Source: Jiella marina
GTDB taxonomy: Bacteria; Pseudomonadota; Alphaproteobacteria; Rhizobiales; Rhizobiaceae
Length of the DNA stretch: 64,000 nt
Assembly (NCBI RefSeq): GCF_024359545.1
Contig: NZ_JAKQZG010000001.1
Span: 186,001-250,000 of the forward strand
Reading direction: 5' to 3'
Position 1 is the stretch's first letter, and every line of letters begins with the position of its first letter. Under the pieces are notes generated by a model that worked only from the letters and a program-made list of their open reading frames with translations, ran no database searches and had not been told where the DNA came from. Shown one piece after another: positions 43,175 to 52,570 of the stretch. The position numbers and the translations under genes were made by a program.

Positions 43175-44371
43175 ATGCTGAAGCGCGCCGACAAGAACCG
43201 CAAGCTCAAGCCAGCGACCCTGATGGTCCATGGCGGCACGACACGCTCAGGCTTCGGGGAGACGTCCGAGGCGATGTTTCTGACGCAGGGCTTCGTCTAT
43301 CCCACGGCAGAAGCCGCCGAAGCGCGTTTCAAGGGCGAAGAGCCGGGCTACATTTATTCGCGCTACGCCAACCCCACGACTCGCATGTTCGAGGAGCGGA
43401 TGATGGCGCTCGAAGGCGCCGAGGACGCGCGCGGCACCGCATCGGGCATGGCAGCCGTGGCCGCGGCCATCCAGTGCCAGGTCAAGGCGGGAGATCATAT
43501 CGTCGCCGCCCGCGCGCTGTTCGGTTCGTGCCGCTACGTGGTGGAGACGGTCATGGCGCGTTGCGGCGTCAGCTGTACGCTAATCGACGGGCGCGATCTC
43601 GGCCAGTGGCAGGCGGCGGTCCGGCCGGAGACCAAGGTGTTCTTCATGGAGACGCCGACCAATCCGACGCTGGAAGTCATCGACATTCCGGCGGTGGCGG
43701 AAATCGCCCATCAGGCCGAGGCGACCCTGGTCGTCGACAACGTCTTCGCGACGCCCATTCACCAAAAGCCGCTTGAACTCGGTGCGGACATCGTCGTCTA
43801 TTCCGCGACCAAGCATATCGACGGTCAGGGCCGCTGCCTGGGCGGCATCATCCTGTCGTCGAAGGACTGGATCGACGAGAATCTCCACGAGTACTATCGC
43901 CACACCGGCCCGGCGCTGTCGCCCTTCAACGCGTGGACGCTGCTGAAGGGGCTGGAGACTCTGCCGCTCAGGGTGAACCAGCAGACGCATGCGGCCGCGA
44001 CCATCGCCGACAGGCTCGCCGAGCGCTCGGAAGTCTCTCGCGTGCTCTATCCGGGCCGCGACGACCATCCCGACGCGGCGATCGCCAGACGGCAGATGGC
44101 TGCCGGATCGACCCTGGTCGCCTTCAGCATCGACGGCGGCAAGGAGGCCGCCTTCCGCTTCATCGACGCGCTCGAGATCATCCTGATCTCCAACAATCTT
44201 GGCGACGCCAAGACCCTGATCACCCATCCGGCCACGACCACGCACAAGAACCTGAGCCCGGAAGCCCGCGCCGAACTCGGCATCGGCGACGGTTTGGTTC
44301 GCTTGTCGCTCGGGCTCGAAGATGTCGAAGACATCTGGGACGACATTGACGGGGCTCTGGCGGCCGTCTGA
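43175..44371 (+). CDS. metZ: O-succinylhomoserine sulfhydrylase
   Basis: 398-residue PLP enzyme of the Cys/Met metabolism family that makes homocysteine from O-succinylhomoserine and sulfide. The PLP lysine is in VVYSATKHIDGQGRCLGG. Features YSRYANPTTRMFEERM and METPTNPTLEVIDI are typical of MetZ. The ATG at 43175 has GGAGAC upstream; the open frame from 43031 runs through the riboswitch. SAM-II regulation supports the methionine role. Confidence 0.95.
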   Translation: MLKRADKNRKLKPATLMVHGGTTRSGFGETSEAMFLTQGFVYPTAEAAEARFKGEEPGYIYSRYANPTTRMFEERMMALEGAEDARGTASGMAAVAAAIQCQVKAGDHIVAARALFGSCRYVVETVMARCGVSCTLIDGRDLGQWQAAVRPETKVFFMETPTNPTLEVIDIPAVAEIAHQAEATLVVDNVFATPIHQKPLELGADIVVYSATKHIDGQGRCLGGIILSSKDWIDENLHEYYRHTGPALSPFNAWTLLKGLETLPLRVNQQTHAAATIADRLAERSEVSRVLYPGRDDHPDAAIARRQMAAGSTLVAFSIDGGKEAAFRFIDALEIILISNNLGDAKTLITHPATTTHKNLSPEARAELGIGDGLVRLSLGLEDVEDIWDDIDGALAAV

Positions 44372-44396
44372 GGTCCTCCTCGCGCTTTCCTATGGC

Positions 44397-45002
44397 TTAG
44401 CGAAACGTCTTCGCCGCCACGATGATGCGTGCCGCACAGGTCCAGGCGGTCATGGCGGCGAAGATATATGCGAGCGTGGGAAACCATGCCGGAAACAGGC
44501 AGAACAGCACGAAGGCGATGATCGTCTCGCTCGCTTCCGCCAGCCCGGTCGAGAAGAAGAACGACTTCTTTCCCCGAATGTCCGTGGTGATTTTCCGCTT
44601 TTCCGCGAGCACCGCGTAGGCGAGAAAACTCGCGCCATTGGCGTAGAAGGTCAGGAGCAGGACGGCGGCCGGGACTGCGTTCTGGGCCGGATCGAGGAAC
44701 GCGAAGCCGAGCGGAATCGCCCCGTAGAAGATGAAATCGAAGACGATGTCGAGATAGCCGCCGAGATCGGTGCGTTTCGTGTGCTTGGCGATCGCCCCGT
44801 CCAGCCCGTCGCAAAGCCGTGAAAGAAGCAGGAGCACGAGGCCGGCGATCGGGCTGCCAAGCGCAATGGCCAAAGCTGCCGCGAGGCCGACTGCAAGTCC
44901 GGCCATGGTCACGGCATTCGCCGACAGCCCCTTCCTGGCAAGCTGGACCGCAAGCCGGTCGACAGGCGGATCGATCCGGCGTCTGAGGATGGCGTCGAAC
45001 AC
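44397..45002 (-). CDS. CDP-alcohol phosphatidyltransferase family protein
   Basis: 201-residue integral membrane enzyme with about six membrane segments. The catalytic signature reads DGLDGAIAKHTKRTDLGGYL then DIVFD, where the usual AR is AK. Such enzymes join a CDP-linked lipid to an alcohol to make phospholipids; the acceptor cannot be told. It starts at GTG 45002, converges on metZ and lies downstream of the Sel1 pair. Confidence 0.85.
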   Translation of the reverse strand: MFDAILRRRIDPPVDRLAVQLARKGLSANAVTMAGLAVGLAAALAIALGSPIAGLVLLLLSRLCDGLDGAIAKHTKRTDLGGYLDIVFDFIFYGAIPLGFAFLDPAQNAVPAAVLLLTFYANGASFLAYAVLAEKRKITTDIRGKKSFFFSTGLAEASETIIAFVLFCLFPAWFPTLAYIFAAMTAWTCAARIIVAAKTFR

Positions 45003-45059
45003 TGTGGATTTCCCGGAGAATTGCCGTACGGCTGTGGCGCCCTCGCGCAGTTGCCTTCG

Positions 45060-45896
45060 CTACCGAAGCCCCCGCCCTTCAAGCACCTTCTGCGCTTTCT
45101 CGTAACCTCGGTTTGCGGCCTTCTGAAACCAGAAAACGGCATTTTCGTCGTCTTGCGGCACACCGACACCGTTCGAATACAGAAGGCCGAGATTGTATTG
45201 GGCAGGCGCGAACCCCTGTTCGGCCGCCTTGCGAAACCATTTCGCGGCCTCCGATCCGCTCGTCTCTACACCCCTGCCTCCGAGATACATGTTGCCGAGG
45301 TTGTGCTGCGCCTGCGCATGTCCCTGCACGGCAGCCTTGCGATACCAATGCGCGCTCAGCGCTTCGTCCTTGGGCACGCCTTCGCCGTGTCCATATAGAA
45401 AAGCGAGGTCGCTCTGGGCTGCCACGTGCCCTTTTTCAGCGGCCCTGCGATACCACTTCGCAGCGAGCGAATCGTCCAGGGCAACGCCCTGGCCCAGATC
45501 GTACAGGATCCCGAGCCAATATTGCGCGGCCGTGTAGGACCGCCCTTCGCCCGCCCTGCGAAAGCGTGCAGCAGCTTCAGCATAGCGACCGCTCATATAA
45601 AGGCTTCGTCCCAGCTGCATGAGAAGACGCGGATTGTCCGGATCCAGATTGACGGCCTTCTCACACGCAGGAATCGCCTGTCGGACGTCGATCTCATGCA
45701 GATCGACCCCGGGAACACCGCCGGGCCTGTCCATGTCGAACGGATCGGCCGCCAGTTCATCGCACAAGCGGGTTGTCTCGTCAGCCGTGGCCTGATCTGC
45801 GAGGAGCACTGGGACAAGTACGAGGATGGCCGGGATACCCCGCAGCCAGACAATCCCGTGTCTGTTTCGCTCCTGCGGTCGCCGGTATCCGTTCAC
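45060..45896 (-). CDS. Secreted Sel1-repeat protein
   Basis: 278-residue protein with an N-terminal signal segment (GIPAILVLVPVLLADQATA), an N-terminal helical domain with a TPR-like unit (DNPRLLMQLGRSLYMSGRYA), and four Sel1 repeats, each near 36 residues, with the pattern AQxxLGxLYxxGxGVxxDxxxAxxWxxKAAxQG. It starts with GTG overlapping the stop of the ClpP-like/Sel1 gene (GTGA), so the two are co-translated. Sel1 repeats mediate protein contacts. Function unknown. Confidence 0.88.
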   Translation of the reverse strand: MNGYRRPQERNRHGIVWLRGIPAILVLVPVLLADQATADETTRLCDELAADPFDMDRPGGVPGVDLHEIDVRQAIPACEKAVNLDPDNPRLLMQLGRSLYMSGRYAEAAARFRRAGEGRSYTAAQYWLGILYDLGQGVALDDSLAAKWYRRAAEKGHVAAQSDLAFLYGHGEGVPKDEALSAHWYRKAAVQGHAQAQHNLGNMYLGGRGVETSGSEAAKWFRKAAEQGFAPAQYNLGLLYSNGVGVPQDDENAVFWFQKAANRGYEKAQKVLEGRGLR

Positions 45897-47503
45897 AATT
45901 CACCCAACCGCTCAAGGACTTTCTGCGCTTCCTCATCCCCCTGGGCCGCGGCTTTCCGATACCATTTGAGATACTCGGCCCTGTCCACCGCAACGCCCAC
46001 GCCCTTTTCGTACATTTCGGCAAGGCTGGATTGCGCAACCTGATGGCCTTGCTCGGCGGCCATGCGATACCATTTGGCCGCCAATGCCAAATCTCTCGTG
46101 TCTCCATAGCGATACATCAGCCCGAGAGAGAACTGAGCGGAAGCGGACCCGTCTTCAGCTGCCTGCCGATACCACTTGATGGCTTCCGCTCTGTCCTTCG
46201 GAACCCCCTGGCCCATCTTGTACATGAAGCCCAGCATGTTCTGGGCCTCCCAAGAGCCCTTCTCGGCCGCTTTTCGATAAAAACCGGCCGCCCTGCGAAA
46301 CCATTTGTCGGCTTCGTCTGAGTTTTTGGGAACGCCTCGGCCACTCTGATACACTTTTGCGAGTTCGTATTGCGCGGCGGCGGACCCTTGCTCGGCAGCA
46401 GCGAGATAGGACTGCGCGGCCTTTTGATACCATTCCTGGGCCGCAGCATCGTCCTTCGGAACAGGGCTTCCGTATTTATAGCTGTGGCCAAGAATTGCCT
46501 GCGCCAAAGGAAGGCCGCTTTCAGCCGCCAACCGATACCATTTGAGCGCTTCTTTGGCGTTTTTCGAAACCCCTTGTCCGTTTTCCAGAAAAATCCCGAG
46601 GTCGAGTTGCGCCGACGCATAGCCTTGCTCCGCGGCTTTGCGGTGCCAAGGATAGGCATCTTCGAAACGTTTGGCTTTCTCAAGGGATCGAGCCAACTGA
46701 AAGGCCAGTCGAGGATTATCGGGTTCGGCGCTCGTCGCTTGCCGGCATGCCGATATGCTCCGATCGGAATCCAGATCCTCCCAACCGACTGCGTCGAACT
46801 CAAAGTTCCTTCGCGGATCCTGCGGATCGCCGGCCAACTCGTCGCAAAGCCGAACAGCCGTCTTCGCGTCGACCGACAGTGGCGGCGGATCGGCGAAGGC
46901 CGGCTCGGCTTGCGGCTCGGGCGAGGGCTTGGCTCCGCCCCCTCGATTGATCGCCAGCCGCTCGATCTCCGGCTCGGAAAAGACATGCATGCGATCGGGG
47001 GGCGTCGCCAGCATGATCTGCATGATTTCCGGATCCACTTCGGCTCGGCGAAGAAGCTCGAACACGTCCGACAGGGCGGTCTGGGCAAAGCTGACGTCAC
47101 CGGAAGTCGTCGAGGCGACCTGATGGACGCCGAGGCGACCCTTTACACTGCGCTCTCGGCCAGCGAGGAACAACAGTGCGCAGGCGGAGAGGCATTCCCC
47201 GTCTGGCGGAATGACGGTCGCAAGACGATCCTCGAGAATGCTCTCGGCGATGGACAGCGCGATGATCAGGGAGCCGCCCGGACTGTCGAGAGACACGGTC
47301 TTCGCCTCGGGTGAAGCCCGTAGCGCCCGGCTGAAACTGATCAGACCACGAACGCCGATTGGCCCTTCGAGGCGAATGATCGAGGGGGCACCGCTGTCCA
47401 CGACGAAAGGGCCAAACCGGCGTTCCTCGGCCTTGGAACCCGGTGATGCAAAGGCCGAAAGCGCCGCGATGATCGCCAGGACAGTCGATCGCCATGCTGC
47501 CAA
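45893..47503 (-). CDS. Secreted protein with ClpP-like domain and Sel1 repeats
   Basis: 536-residue protein. A signal peptide (TVLAIIAALSAFASPGSKA) leads to a ClpP/crotonase-type fold of about 150 residues (VSLDSPGGSLIIALSIAESI then DGECLSACALLFLAGRERSV, KGRLGVHQ), in which Ser in CLSACA and His in GVHQ are the catalytic positions of S14-type enzymes. A linker and a TPR-like unit precede about six Sel1 repeats. The only start in reach is TTG at 47503. The same fold is seen in COG3904 periplasmic proteins; activity is unproven. Confidence 0.82.
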   Translation of the reverse strand: MAAWRSTVLAIIAALSAFASPGSKAEERRFGPFVVDSGAPSIIRLEGPIGVRGLISFSRALRASPEAKTVSLDSPGGSLIIALSIAESILEDRLATVIPPDGECLSACALLFLAGRERSVKGRLGVHQVASTTSGDVSFAQTALSDVFELLRRAEVDPEIMQIMLATPPDRMHVFSEPEIERLAINRGGGAKPSPEPQAEPAFADPPPLSVDAKTAVRLCDELAGDPQDPRRNFEFDAVGWEDLDSDRSISACRQATSAEPDNPRLAFQLARSLEKAKRFEDAYPWHRKAAEQGYASAQLDLGIFLENGQGVSKNAKEALKWYRLAAESGLPLAQAILGHSYKYGSPVPKDDAAAQEWYQKAAQSYLAAAEQGSAAAQYELAKVYQSGRGVPKNSDEADKWFRRAAGFYRKAAEKGSWEAQNMLGFMYKMGQGVPKDRAEAIKWYRQAAEDGSASAQFSLGLMYRYGDTRDLALAAKWYRMAAEQGHQVAQSSLAEMYEKGVGVAVDRAEYLKWYRKAAAQGDEEAQKVLERLGEL

Positions 47504-47905
47504 TTTGCCCGACCCCGCCGATGTCTGCCCACAAGTCTGACGTTAGGGAATAGTAGCCACCAGTCGTGGCTGACACAAGCAATCGGCCCATGACATGTTC
47601 GCGACTCCGGAGACACCGGAAGGCCTTTGCGACAAGTGCAGCGGCTCGAAAGCTTGCAAAGTTGGTGTCGAACTACCTGACGCAATGGCGTGAAAAAAAA
47701 CCAAGGCGGCCAGGAGGCAAACAATCGGGCTCTCGGCAATCATAGGCGTTGCCACACCAAAAGCGTCCCGTCCCTCCCGCTGTAGAGCTTACCCAAGGAA
47801 AGATCGGAAACGAGACGCATTGCGTTGCCAACGCCTAGAGGGATGAAATTCCATTGAATTCAAGATATAGCCTTGCGCAAAGGGCACGACAGAGGGCTGC
47901 GACGC
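47504..47905. other. 402-base non-coding gap
   Basis: Divergent space between the Sel1 pair and apaG. Short open frames have no family likeness. A run of eight A lies near 47695, and an AT-rich patch near 47850-47875 (with GATATAGCC) may hold the apaG promoter. Nothing else is recognised. Confidence 0.5.
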
Positions 47906-48298
47906 ATGTATCAAGCCACGACGCGACAGATCATCGTGACCGTGACGCCCGCCTATCTGGACGATCAGTCGAATCCCGAAGGCGGGCGCTGGGTGTGGGC
48001 CTATCAGGTCGAGATCGAGAATACCGGTGAGGAGACCGTGCAGCTCGAAGCGCGCTACTGGCACATCACCGACGGCAAGGGTCAGGTGGAAGAGGTTGTC
48101 GGGCCCGGTGTCGTGGGCGAGCAGCCGGTCCTTGCACCGGGCGACAGCTACACTTACACGTCGGGCTGCCCGCTTGCCACGCCCTCCGGCATCATGAAGG
48201 GGCGCTACCAGATGCGCTCGGCGCGCGGGAAAGCCTTCGAAGTCGAGATTCCGGCCTTCTCGCTCGACCTTCCGCAGACGAACCGGGTTCTGAATTAA
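47906..48298 (+). CDS. apaG: ApaG domain protein
   Basis: 130-residue ApaG/CorD family protein of immunoglobulin-like fold: YQIVEI-type [35 protein letters not shown], the GxGxxG-like GPGVVGEQP, and MKGRYQM. The family is linked to Co/Mg tolerance and possibly nucleotide binding; the role is unclear. The ATG at 47906 ([18 protein letters not shown]) is the family start. Confidence 0.94.
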   Translation: MYQATTRQIIVTVTPAYLDDQSNPEGGRWVWAYQVEIENTGEETVQLEARYWHITDGKGQVEEVVGPGVVGEQPVLAPGDSYTYTSGCPLATPSGIMKGRYQMRSARGKAFEVEIPAFSLDLPQTNRVLN

Positions 48299-48436
48299 GG
48301 CTCATCCTACTTCCGGCGCGGCGCGCAGCCGTGTCGGCCTCGACATCACCCGGATAGGCCGCTATGCGGCGTGTTGCGATCCGCGGGCTCTCGGAAGAGC
48401 GGGTCGCGCTTGTCTCCACTTTCCAGGACGGCGACG

Positions 48437-49534
48437 ATGAAACCTGTTCCCAAGAACGGTGTGCTCGACATCGAAATCTATGTGCCCGGCAAGAGCCGCG
48501 CACCGGAAGGCATCCGTCTTCACAAGCTGTCCTCCAACGAGACGCCGCTCGGCCCCTCGCCCATGGCGCTCGAAGCCGCACGCGGCGCCTCGGACAAGCT
48601 GGAGCTCTACCCGGACGGACAGGCCAGCGCACTGAAGGCCGCGATTTCGGAGGTTTACGGCCTCAATCCCGCCAATCTCCTCTGCGGCAACGGGTCGGAC
48701 GAGCTCCTCAGCCTTCTCTGCCAGTGCTATCTCGCGCCGGGCGACGAGGCGATCCACACCGAGCACGGCTTTCTGGTCTACGATATCCAGATCCGCGCTG
48801 CCGGCGCCACGCCCGTGGTTGCGCCCGAGCGGGAGGCGACCGCCGATGTCGACGCGATCCTCGAGCGGGTGAGCGCGCGCACCAAACTGGTCTTCCTCGC
48901 CAATCCGAACAATCCGACAGGAACCTACCTCCCCTTCGACGAGGTGCGCCGGCTGCACGCAGGGTTGCCCGGCCATGTCATCCTGGTTCTCGACGCGGCC
49001 TACGCGGAATATGTGCGTCGCAACGACTATGGTGCCGGAATCGAACTGGTTTCGAGCACCGAAAACGTCGTGATGACCCGCACCTTCTCCAAGATCTACG
49101 GGCTTGCGGGCCTGCGCATCGGCTGGCTCTACGGGCCCGAGGAAATCGTCCAAGCGCTCGATCGGGTGCGCGGTCCCTTCAATCTCAATGCCCTGGCGAT
49201 TGCCGCAGGTGCCGCGGCCATCCGGGACCGCGCCTTCACCGACCGGGCCGCCGCCTTCAATGCGGAGTGGCTGGAGTGGACGACGCGTGAACTCGAAGCG
49301 CTGGGTCTCACGGTGACGCCGAGCGTCGGCAATTTCGTCCTCGTTCATTTCCCGGAGGAGCCCGGCAAGGGGGCGGCCGAGGCGGATGCCTATCTGACGG
49401 AGCGCGGCTTCATCCTGCGGCGGGTCTCAGGTTACGGCTTCCCCAACGCGCTTCGCATGTCGATCGGGGTCGAAGAAGCCAATCGCGGCGTCGTTGCGGC
49501 GCTTGGAGAATTCCTGCAGAGCAGCCGATCATGA
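48437..49534 (+). CDS. hisC: Histidinol-phosphate / aromatic aminotransferase
   Basis: 365-residue PLP aminotransferase of class I fold. The PLP lysine is in [17 protein letters not shown], with [29 protein letters not shown] and the C-terminal [11 protein letters not shown]. HisC-type enzymes act on histidinol phosphate and often on prephenate or aromatic keto acids; the overlap with tyrC (ATGA) points to an aromatic role. AGGACGGC precedes the ATG. Confidence 0.9.
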   Translation: MKPVPKNGVLDIEIYVPGKSRAPEGIRLHKLSSNETPLGPSPMALEAARGASDKLELYPDGQASALKAAISEVYGLNPANLLCGNGSDELLSLLCQCYLAPGDEAIHTEHGFLVYDIQIRAAGATPVVAPEREATADVDAILERVSARTKLVFLANPNNPTGTYLPFDEVRRLHAGLPGHVILVLDAAYAEYVRRNDYGAGIELVSSTENVVMTRTFSKIYGLAGLRIGWLYGPEEIVQALDRVRGPFNLNALAIAAGAAAIRDRAFTDRAAAFNAEWLEWTTRELEALGLTVTPSVGNFVLVHFPEEPGKGAAEADAYLTERGFILRRVSGYGFPNALRMSIGVEEANRGVVAALGEFLQSSRS

Positions 49535-50466
49535 GCGACCCCCTCTTCGAGCGCATCGCCCTGATCGGTATCGGCCTGATCGGGTCGTCGATCGCGCACA
49601 ATGTCCGCGCCCACGGGCTGGCGCGTCACATCGCCATCACGACGCGTCGTCAGGAAACCCTGACACAGGCGGAGACGCTTGGGCTCGGAGACAGCTATCA
49701 TCTCGAGGCGGCAGAGGCCGTCCGGGGTGCCGATCTCGTCATCCTCTGCGTTCCCGTCGGCATTTGCGGCGCGATCACCCGCGAAATCGCCGACCATCTC
49801 GAACCCGGTGCCATCGTTTCCGATGTCGGCTCGGTCAAGGGGGCCGTCATCGAGCAGATGCGGCCCCATCTGCCCGAGCACGTCGATTTCGTTCCGGCCC
49901 ACCCCCTCGCCGGGACCGAGCACTCCGGTCCGGCGTCGGGCTTCGTCGAACTCTTCCAGAACCGCTGGTGCATTCTGACTCCGCTTCCGGAGACGTCACC
50001 GGAGGCGGTCGAACGTCTGAAAGCATTCTGGGAGGCCTGCGGCTCGAATGTCGAGACGATGACCTCCGAGCACCATGATCTCGTCCTGGCGATCGTGTCG
50101 CACGTGCCGCATCTCATCGCTTACAACATTGTCGGCACGGCGGCGGACCTCGAAACGGTCACGGAGTCGGAAGTTGTCAAGTTCTCGGCATCGGGCTTTC
50201 GCGATTTTACCCGCATCGCCGCTTCGGATCCGACCATGTGGCGGGACGTGTTCCTGACCAACCGCGATGCCGTGTTGGAGATGCTCACGCGGTTCTCGGA
50301 GGATCTCGCTTCCCTGCAGCGCGCGATCCGCTGGGGCGACGGCGATACGCTGTTCAACCTCTTCACGCGCACCCGCGAGATCCGCCGCAACGTGATCGAG
50401 GCGGGCCAGGACACGGCCAAGCCGAATTTCGGCCGCGAGCCGGTTAAGGGCGACAAACCCTCCTGA
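49531..50466 (+). CDS. tyrC: Prephenate / arogenate dehydrogenase
   Basis: 311-residue NAD-dependent enzyme that oxidatively decarboxylates prephenate or arogenate in tyrosine synthesis. The Rossmann motif is [15 protein letters not shown]. The catalytic His region [14 protein letters not shown] and [13 protein letters not shown] are typical. It lacks chorismate mutase and ACT domains. Start overlaps hisC by four bases. Confidence 0.92.
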   Translation: MSDPLFERIALIGIGLIGSSIAHNVRAHGLARHIAITTRRQETLTQAETLGLGDSYHLEAAEAVRGADLVILCVPVGICGAITREIADHLEPGAIVSDVGSVKGAVIEQMRPHLPEHVDFVPAHPLAGTEHSGPASGFVELFQNRWCILTPLPETSPEAVERLKAFWEACGSNVETMTSEHHDLVLAIVSHVPHLIAYNIVGTAADLETVTESEVVKFSASGFRDFTRIAASDPTMWRDVFLTNRDAVLEMLTRFSEDLASLQRAIRWGDGDTLFNLFTRTREIRRNVIEAGQDTAKPNFGREPVKGDKPS

Positions 50467-50591
50467 TCGCCGATCCATGCCGCCTGGCTCTCCGGCTTCC
50501 GCGCGAAGCTTCGCGAGCAGGCGAAAGGCTTGGTTAACCCTTTGAGGCGACAATGACATGGTAAACATTTTCCCCTCGGAAAGGTTCGCTC

Positions 50592-51125
50592 ATGTCGCGT
50601 TCTTTGGCCGCCGGCCTCGCTCTTTCTCTCGCTCTCTCGTCGGCCACGGCGCTTCCCGCATATGCCGATAGCGACGAGGCGTTCTTCCAGCGCGTCTCGG
50701 GCACCTGGTCCGGTCCCGGCGAAATCGTCGCCGGCAAGTTCAAGGGCACCAAGTTCGTCTGCAATTTCGAAGGCGCGGAACACGCCCGCAATGTTGGCGT
50801 CGCTCTCGACGGCTCATGCCGCGTCGGCCTCTTCTCCCAGGCGATGCGGGCCGAAGTCGTGCGTTCGGGCCGCTCCTATCGCGGTGCCTTCCAGGACGGT
50901 GCGGCCGGCAAGGGCCTCGACATCGTCTCCGGCGACGTGCGCGGCGACAAGATCGTCGTGGGTCTCGACCGCAAGCAGCTCAAGGGCGCGATGGTCGCAC
51001 GTCTCGACGGCGACGATGCGCTGGCCATCACCATCTCGGTGAAGGTGCAGTCTCAACTCGTGCCCGTGATCGGCATGAACCTCAAGCGCGAAGGCGCCAC
51101 GCGTCAGAGCGCCCTGTCGAACTGA
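50592..51125 (+). CDS. Secreted protein of unknown function
   Basis: 177-residue protein with a signal peptide (SLAAGLALSLALSSATALPAYA). The mature part is beta-rich with WSGPGEIVAGKFKGTKFVCNF, LDGSCRVGLFSQAM and GLDIVSGDVRGDKIVVGLDR, suggesting a small lipocalin-like or OmpA-unrelated barrel. Two Cys could form a disulfide. It resembles a conserved but uncharacterised Hyphomicrobiales group; a hisC-tyrC-side position is common. It has GGTTAACCC about 60 bases upstream. Confidence 0.75.
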   Translation: MSRSLAAGLALSLALSSATALPAYADSDEAFFQRVSGTWSGPGEIVAGKFKGTKFVCNFEGAEHARNVGVALDGSCRVGLFSQAMRAEVVRSGRSYRGAFQDGAAGKGLDIVSGDVRGDKIVVGLDRKQLKGAMVARLDGDDALAITISVKVQSQLVPVIGMNLKREGATRQSALSN

Positions 51126-51253
51126 GGCCTGCCAGGGCTGTTTGCCCCCTGCCCGGCGAAAGCTCTGGCGAATGGCCTGACGCGACTTGATCGTTTCGAC
51201 CGAGGCGGCTCGATCAACCGGCCCCCTTGACGAAGCGTCTCTGCAAGGATGTT

Positions 51254-51265
51254 CTTTACGTAAAG
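51254..51265. promoter_or_regulatory. Perfect palindrome upstream of the GIDE-like gene
   Basis: CTTTACGTAAAG is a perfect 12-base palindrome located 24 bases before the chosen start, just after TTGACG (51227-51232), 17 bases, TGTTCT (51250-51255). It may be an operator over a promoter. Confidence 0.35.
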
Positions 51266-51289
51266 TCATCCTGTTCGGAGCGCTCCCGC

Positions 51290-52033
51290 GTGTCGCCACT
51301 CCTTCTTGCCATTATCGGCGCCGTCCTGATCGTCGCCGGCTGGTTGATGGAGAAGTCGCGACAGCGTGCCCTGAAGAAGCTCGATGCGATGATGATCGTC
51401 ACGAGCTACGCCGCCGACTTGAAAGACCTTATGGTCGGCGGGCCGGTGGAGGTGAAGGGTACCGTCCGGTGCGAGCCACCGCTCATCTCGCCGTTCACGC
51501 GAACGCCCTGCGTCTGGTATTCGGCCGCCCTCTACGAGCGCATTGTCGAATGGGAGCGCGACAAGGACGGCAACCAGCACCGCCACGAGCGCGAATATGT
51601 GCGCGAGCGCAAGGAAGAACTGGCGACGTTTGCGGTCGAGGACCGGACGGGGCGCGTCCTCGTCGACGCCCAGGATGCCGAGATCGACGGCGATACCCTG
51701 CTCGACGACATCACCACCGACCAGGACGAGCACTGGAACCGCGGGATCGGAGTGGAGCTGTGGCCCAGTGAAGACACGTTGGGCTTTCGCTATGTCGAGC
51801 AGGCGATTCCCCTCGGAGCGTCTCTCTACGTGCTTGGCGCGCTTCGGGCCGACGGTTCGATCGGAGCCCCCGAAATCCCGGACGAGCTTCACTTCATCGT
51901 CAGCACGCGATCCGAGCAGGAGCAGGAAAAGTCCCTCGTCTCCCAGTCCCGCTGGATGAAGGTCGGATGGCTGCTGATACCCGCCGGCGGGATTGCGCTG
52001 GTCGCATCGCTCGTCTGGTATCTGCTCGGCTGA
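51290..52033 (+). CDS. GIDE/MULAN-like (BAM-domain) membrane protein
   Basis: 247-residue protein with a membrane segment at each end (SPLLLAIIGAVLIVAGWLM; LLIPAGGIALVASLVWYLL). The central region has VEVKGTVRCEPPLISPFTRT, CVWYSAALYERIVEWER and EDRTGRVLVDAQDAEIDG, the GIDE domain found in mitochondrial E3 ligase MULAN and in bacteria without a RING. The start is set at GTG 51290 behind GGAG; a TTG at 51227 lies in the candidate promoter. Function unknown. Confidence 0.8.
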   Translation: MSPLLLAIIGAVLIVAGWLMEKSRQRALKKLDAMMIVTSYAADLKDLMVGGPVEVKGTVRCEPPLISPFTRTPCVWYSAALYERIVEWERDKDGNQHRHEREYVRERKEELATFAVEDRTGRVLVDAQDAEIDGDTLLDDITTDQDEHWNRGIGVELWPSEDTLGFRYVEQAIPLGASLYVLGALRADGSIGAPEIPDELHFIVSTRSEQEQEKSLVSQSRWMKVGWLLIPAGGIALVASLVWYLLG

Positions 52034-52048
52034 TCGGACTGTAAATTC

Positions 52049-52570
52049 CTAGCGAACTCCGGTCGGCGGCGCATTCCGCCACCAGTTCCCGTCCGATGTG
52101 ACAGGCTCAATGCCGTCGCCGGGCAGAAGCGGCAACCACTCCGCCACGCGCCGGTCGGAAACGGCGAGATCGGGTGCGATGTCGGCGAGTGGCACAAGGA
52201 CGAAGGCCCGCTCGGTAATGCGGGGATGCGGGAGTGTCAGCGCCTCGTCGTGATAGTCGACGCCGTCATGGTCGAGAACGTCCAGGTCGAGGGTCCGCGG
52301 CCCCCATCGCTCGCGGCGCTCGCGCTTGAAGGCGCGTTCCGTCTCAAGACAGAGCGCCAGAAGCGCACGGGGGTCGAGGCTGGTTTCGACCGTGGCGCAG
52401 GCATTGAAGAAATCGGGCTGATCGGTCTTTCCCCAAGGCGGCGTGCGGTATAGCCGCGAGACCGCGACGACGTGACAATCCTCCCGGTCATCGATCAACC
52501 TGAGCGCTGCCGCCATTGCCTCCTTCGGGTCGCCGACATTTCCGCCGAGGCCCAGCCGCGCCAACGCCAT
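52049..52570 (-). CDS. folK: 2-Amino-4-hydroxy-6-hydroxymethyldihydropteridine pyrophosphokinase
   Basis: 173-residue HPPK of folate synthesis. It shows LGLGGNVGDPKEAM, YRTPPWGKTDQPDFFNA and WGPRTLDLDVL with the metal aspartates, plus PHPRITERAFVLVPL. The ATG at 52570 shares one base with the folP stop (TGATG); a GTG one codon before is possible. Confidence 0.95.
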   Translation of the reverse strand: MALARLGLGGNVGDPKEAMAAALRLIDDREDCHVVAVSRLYRTPPWGKTDQPDFFNACATVETSLDPRALLALCLETERAFKRERRERWGPRTLDLDVLDHDGVDYHDEALTLPHPRITERAFVLVPLADIAPDLAVSDRRVAEWLPLLPGDGIEPVTSDGNWWRNAPPTGVR

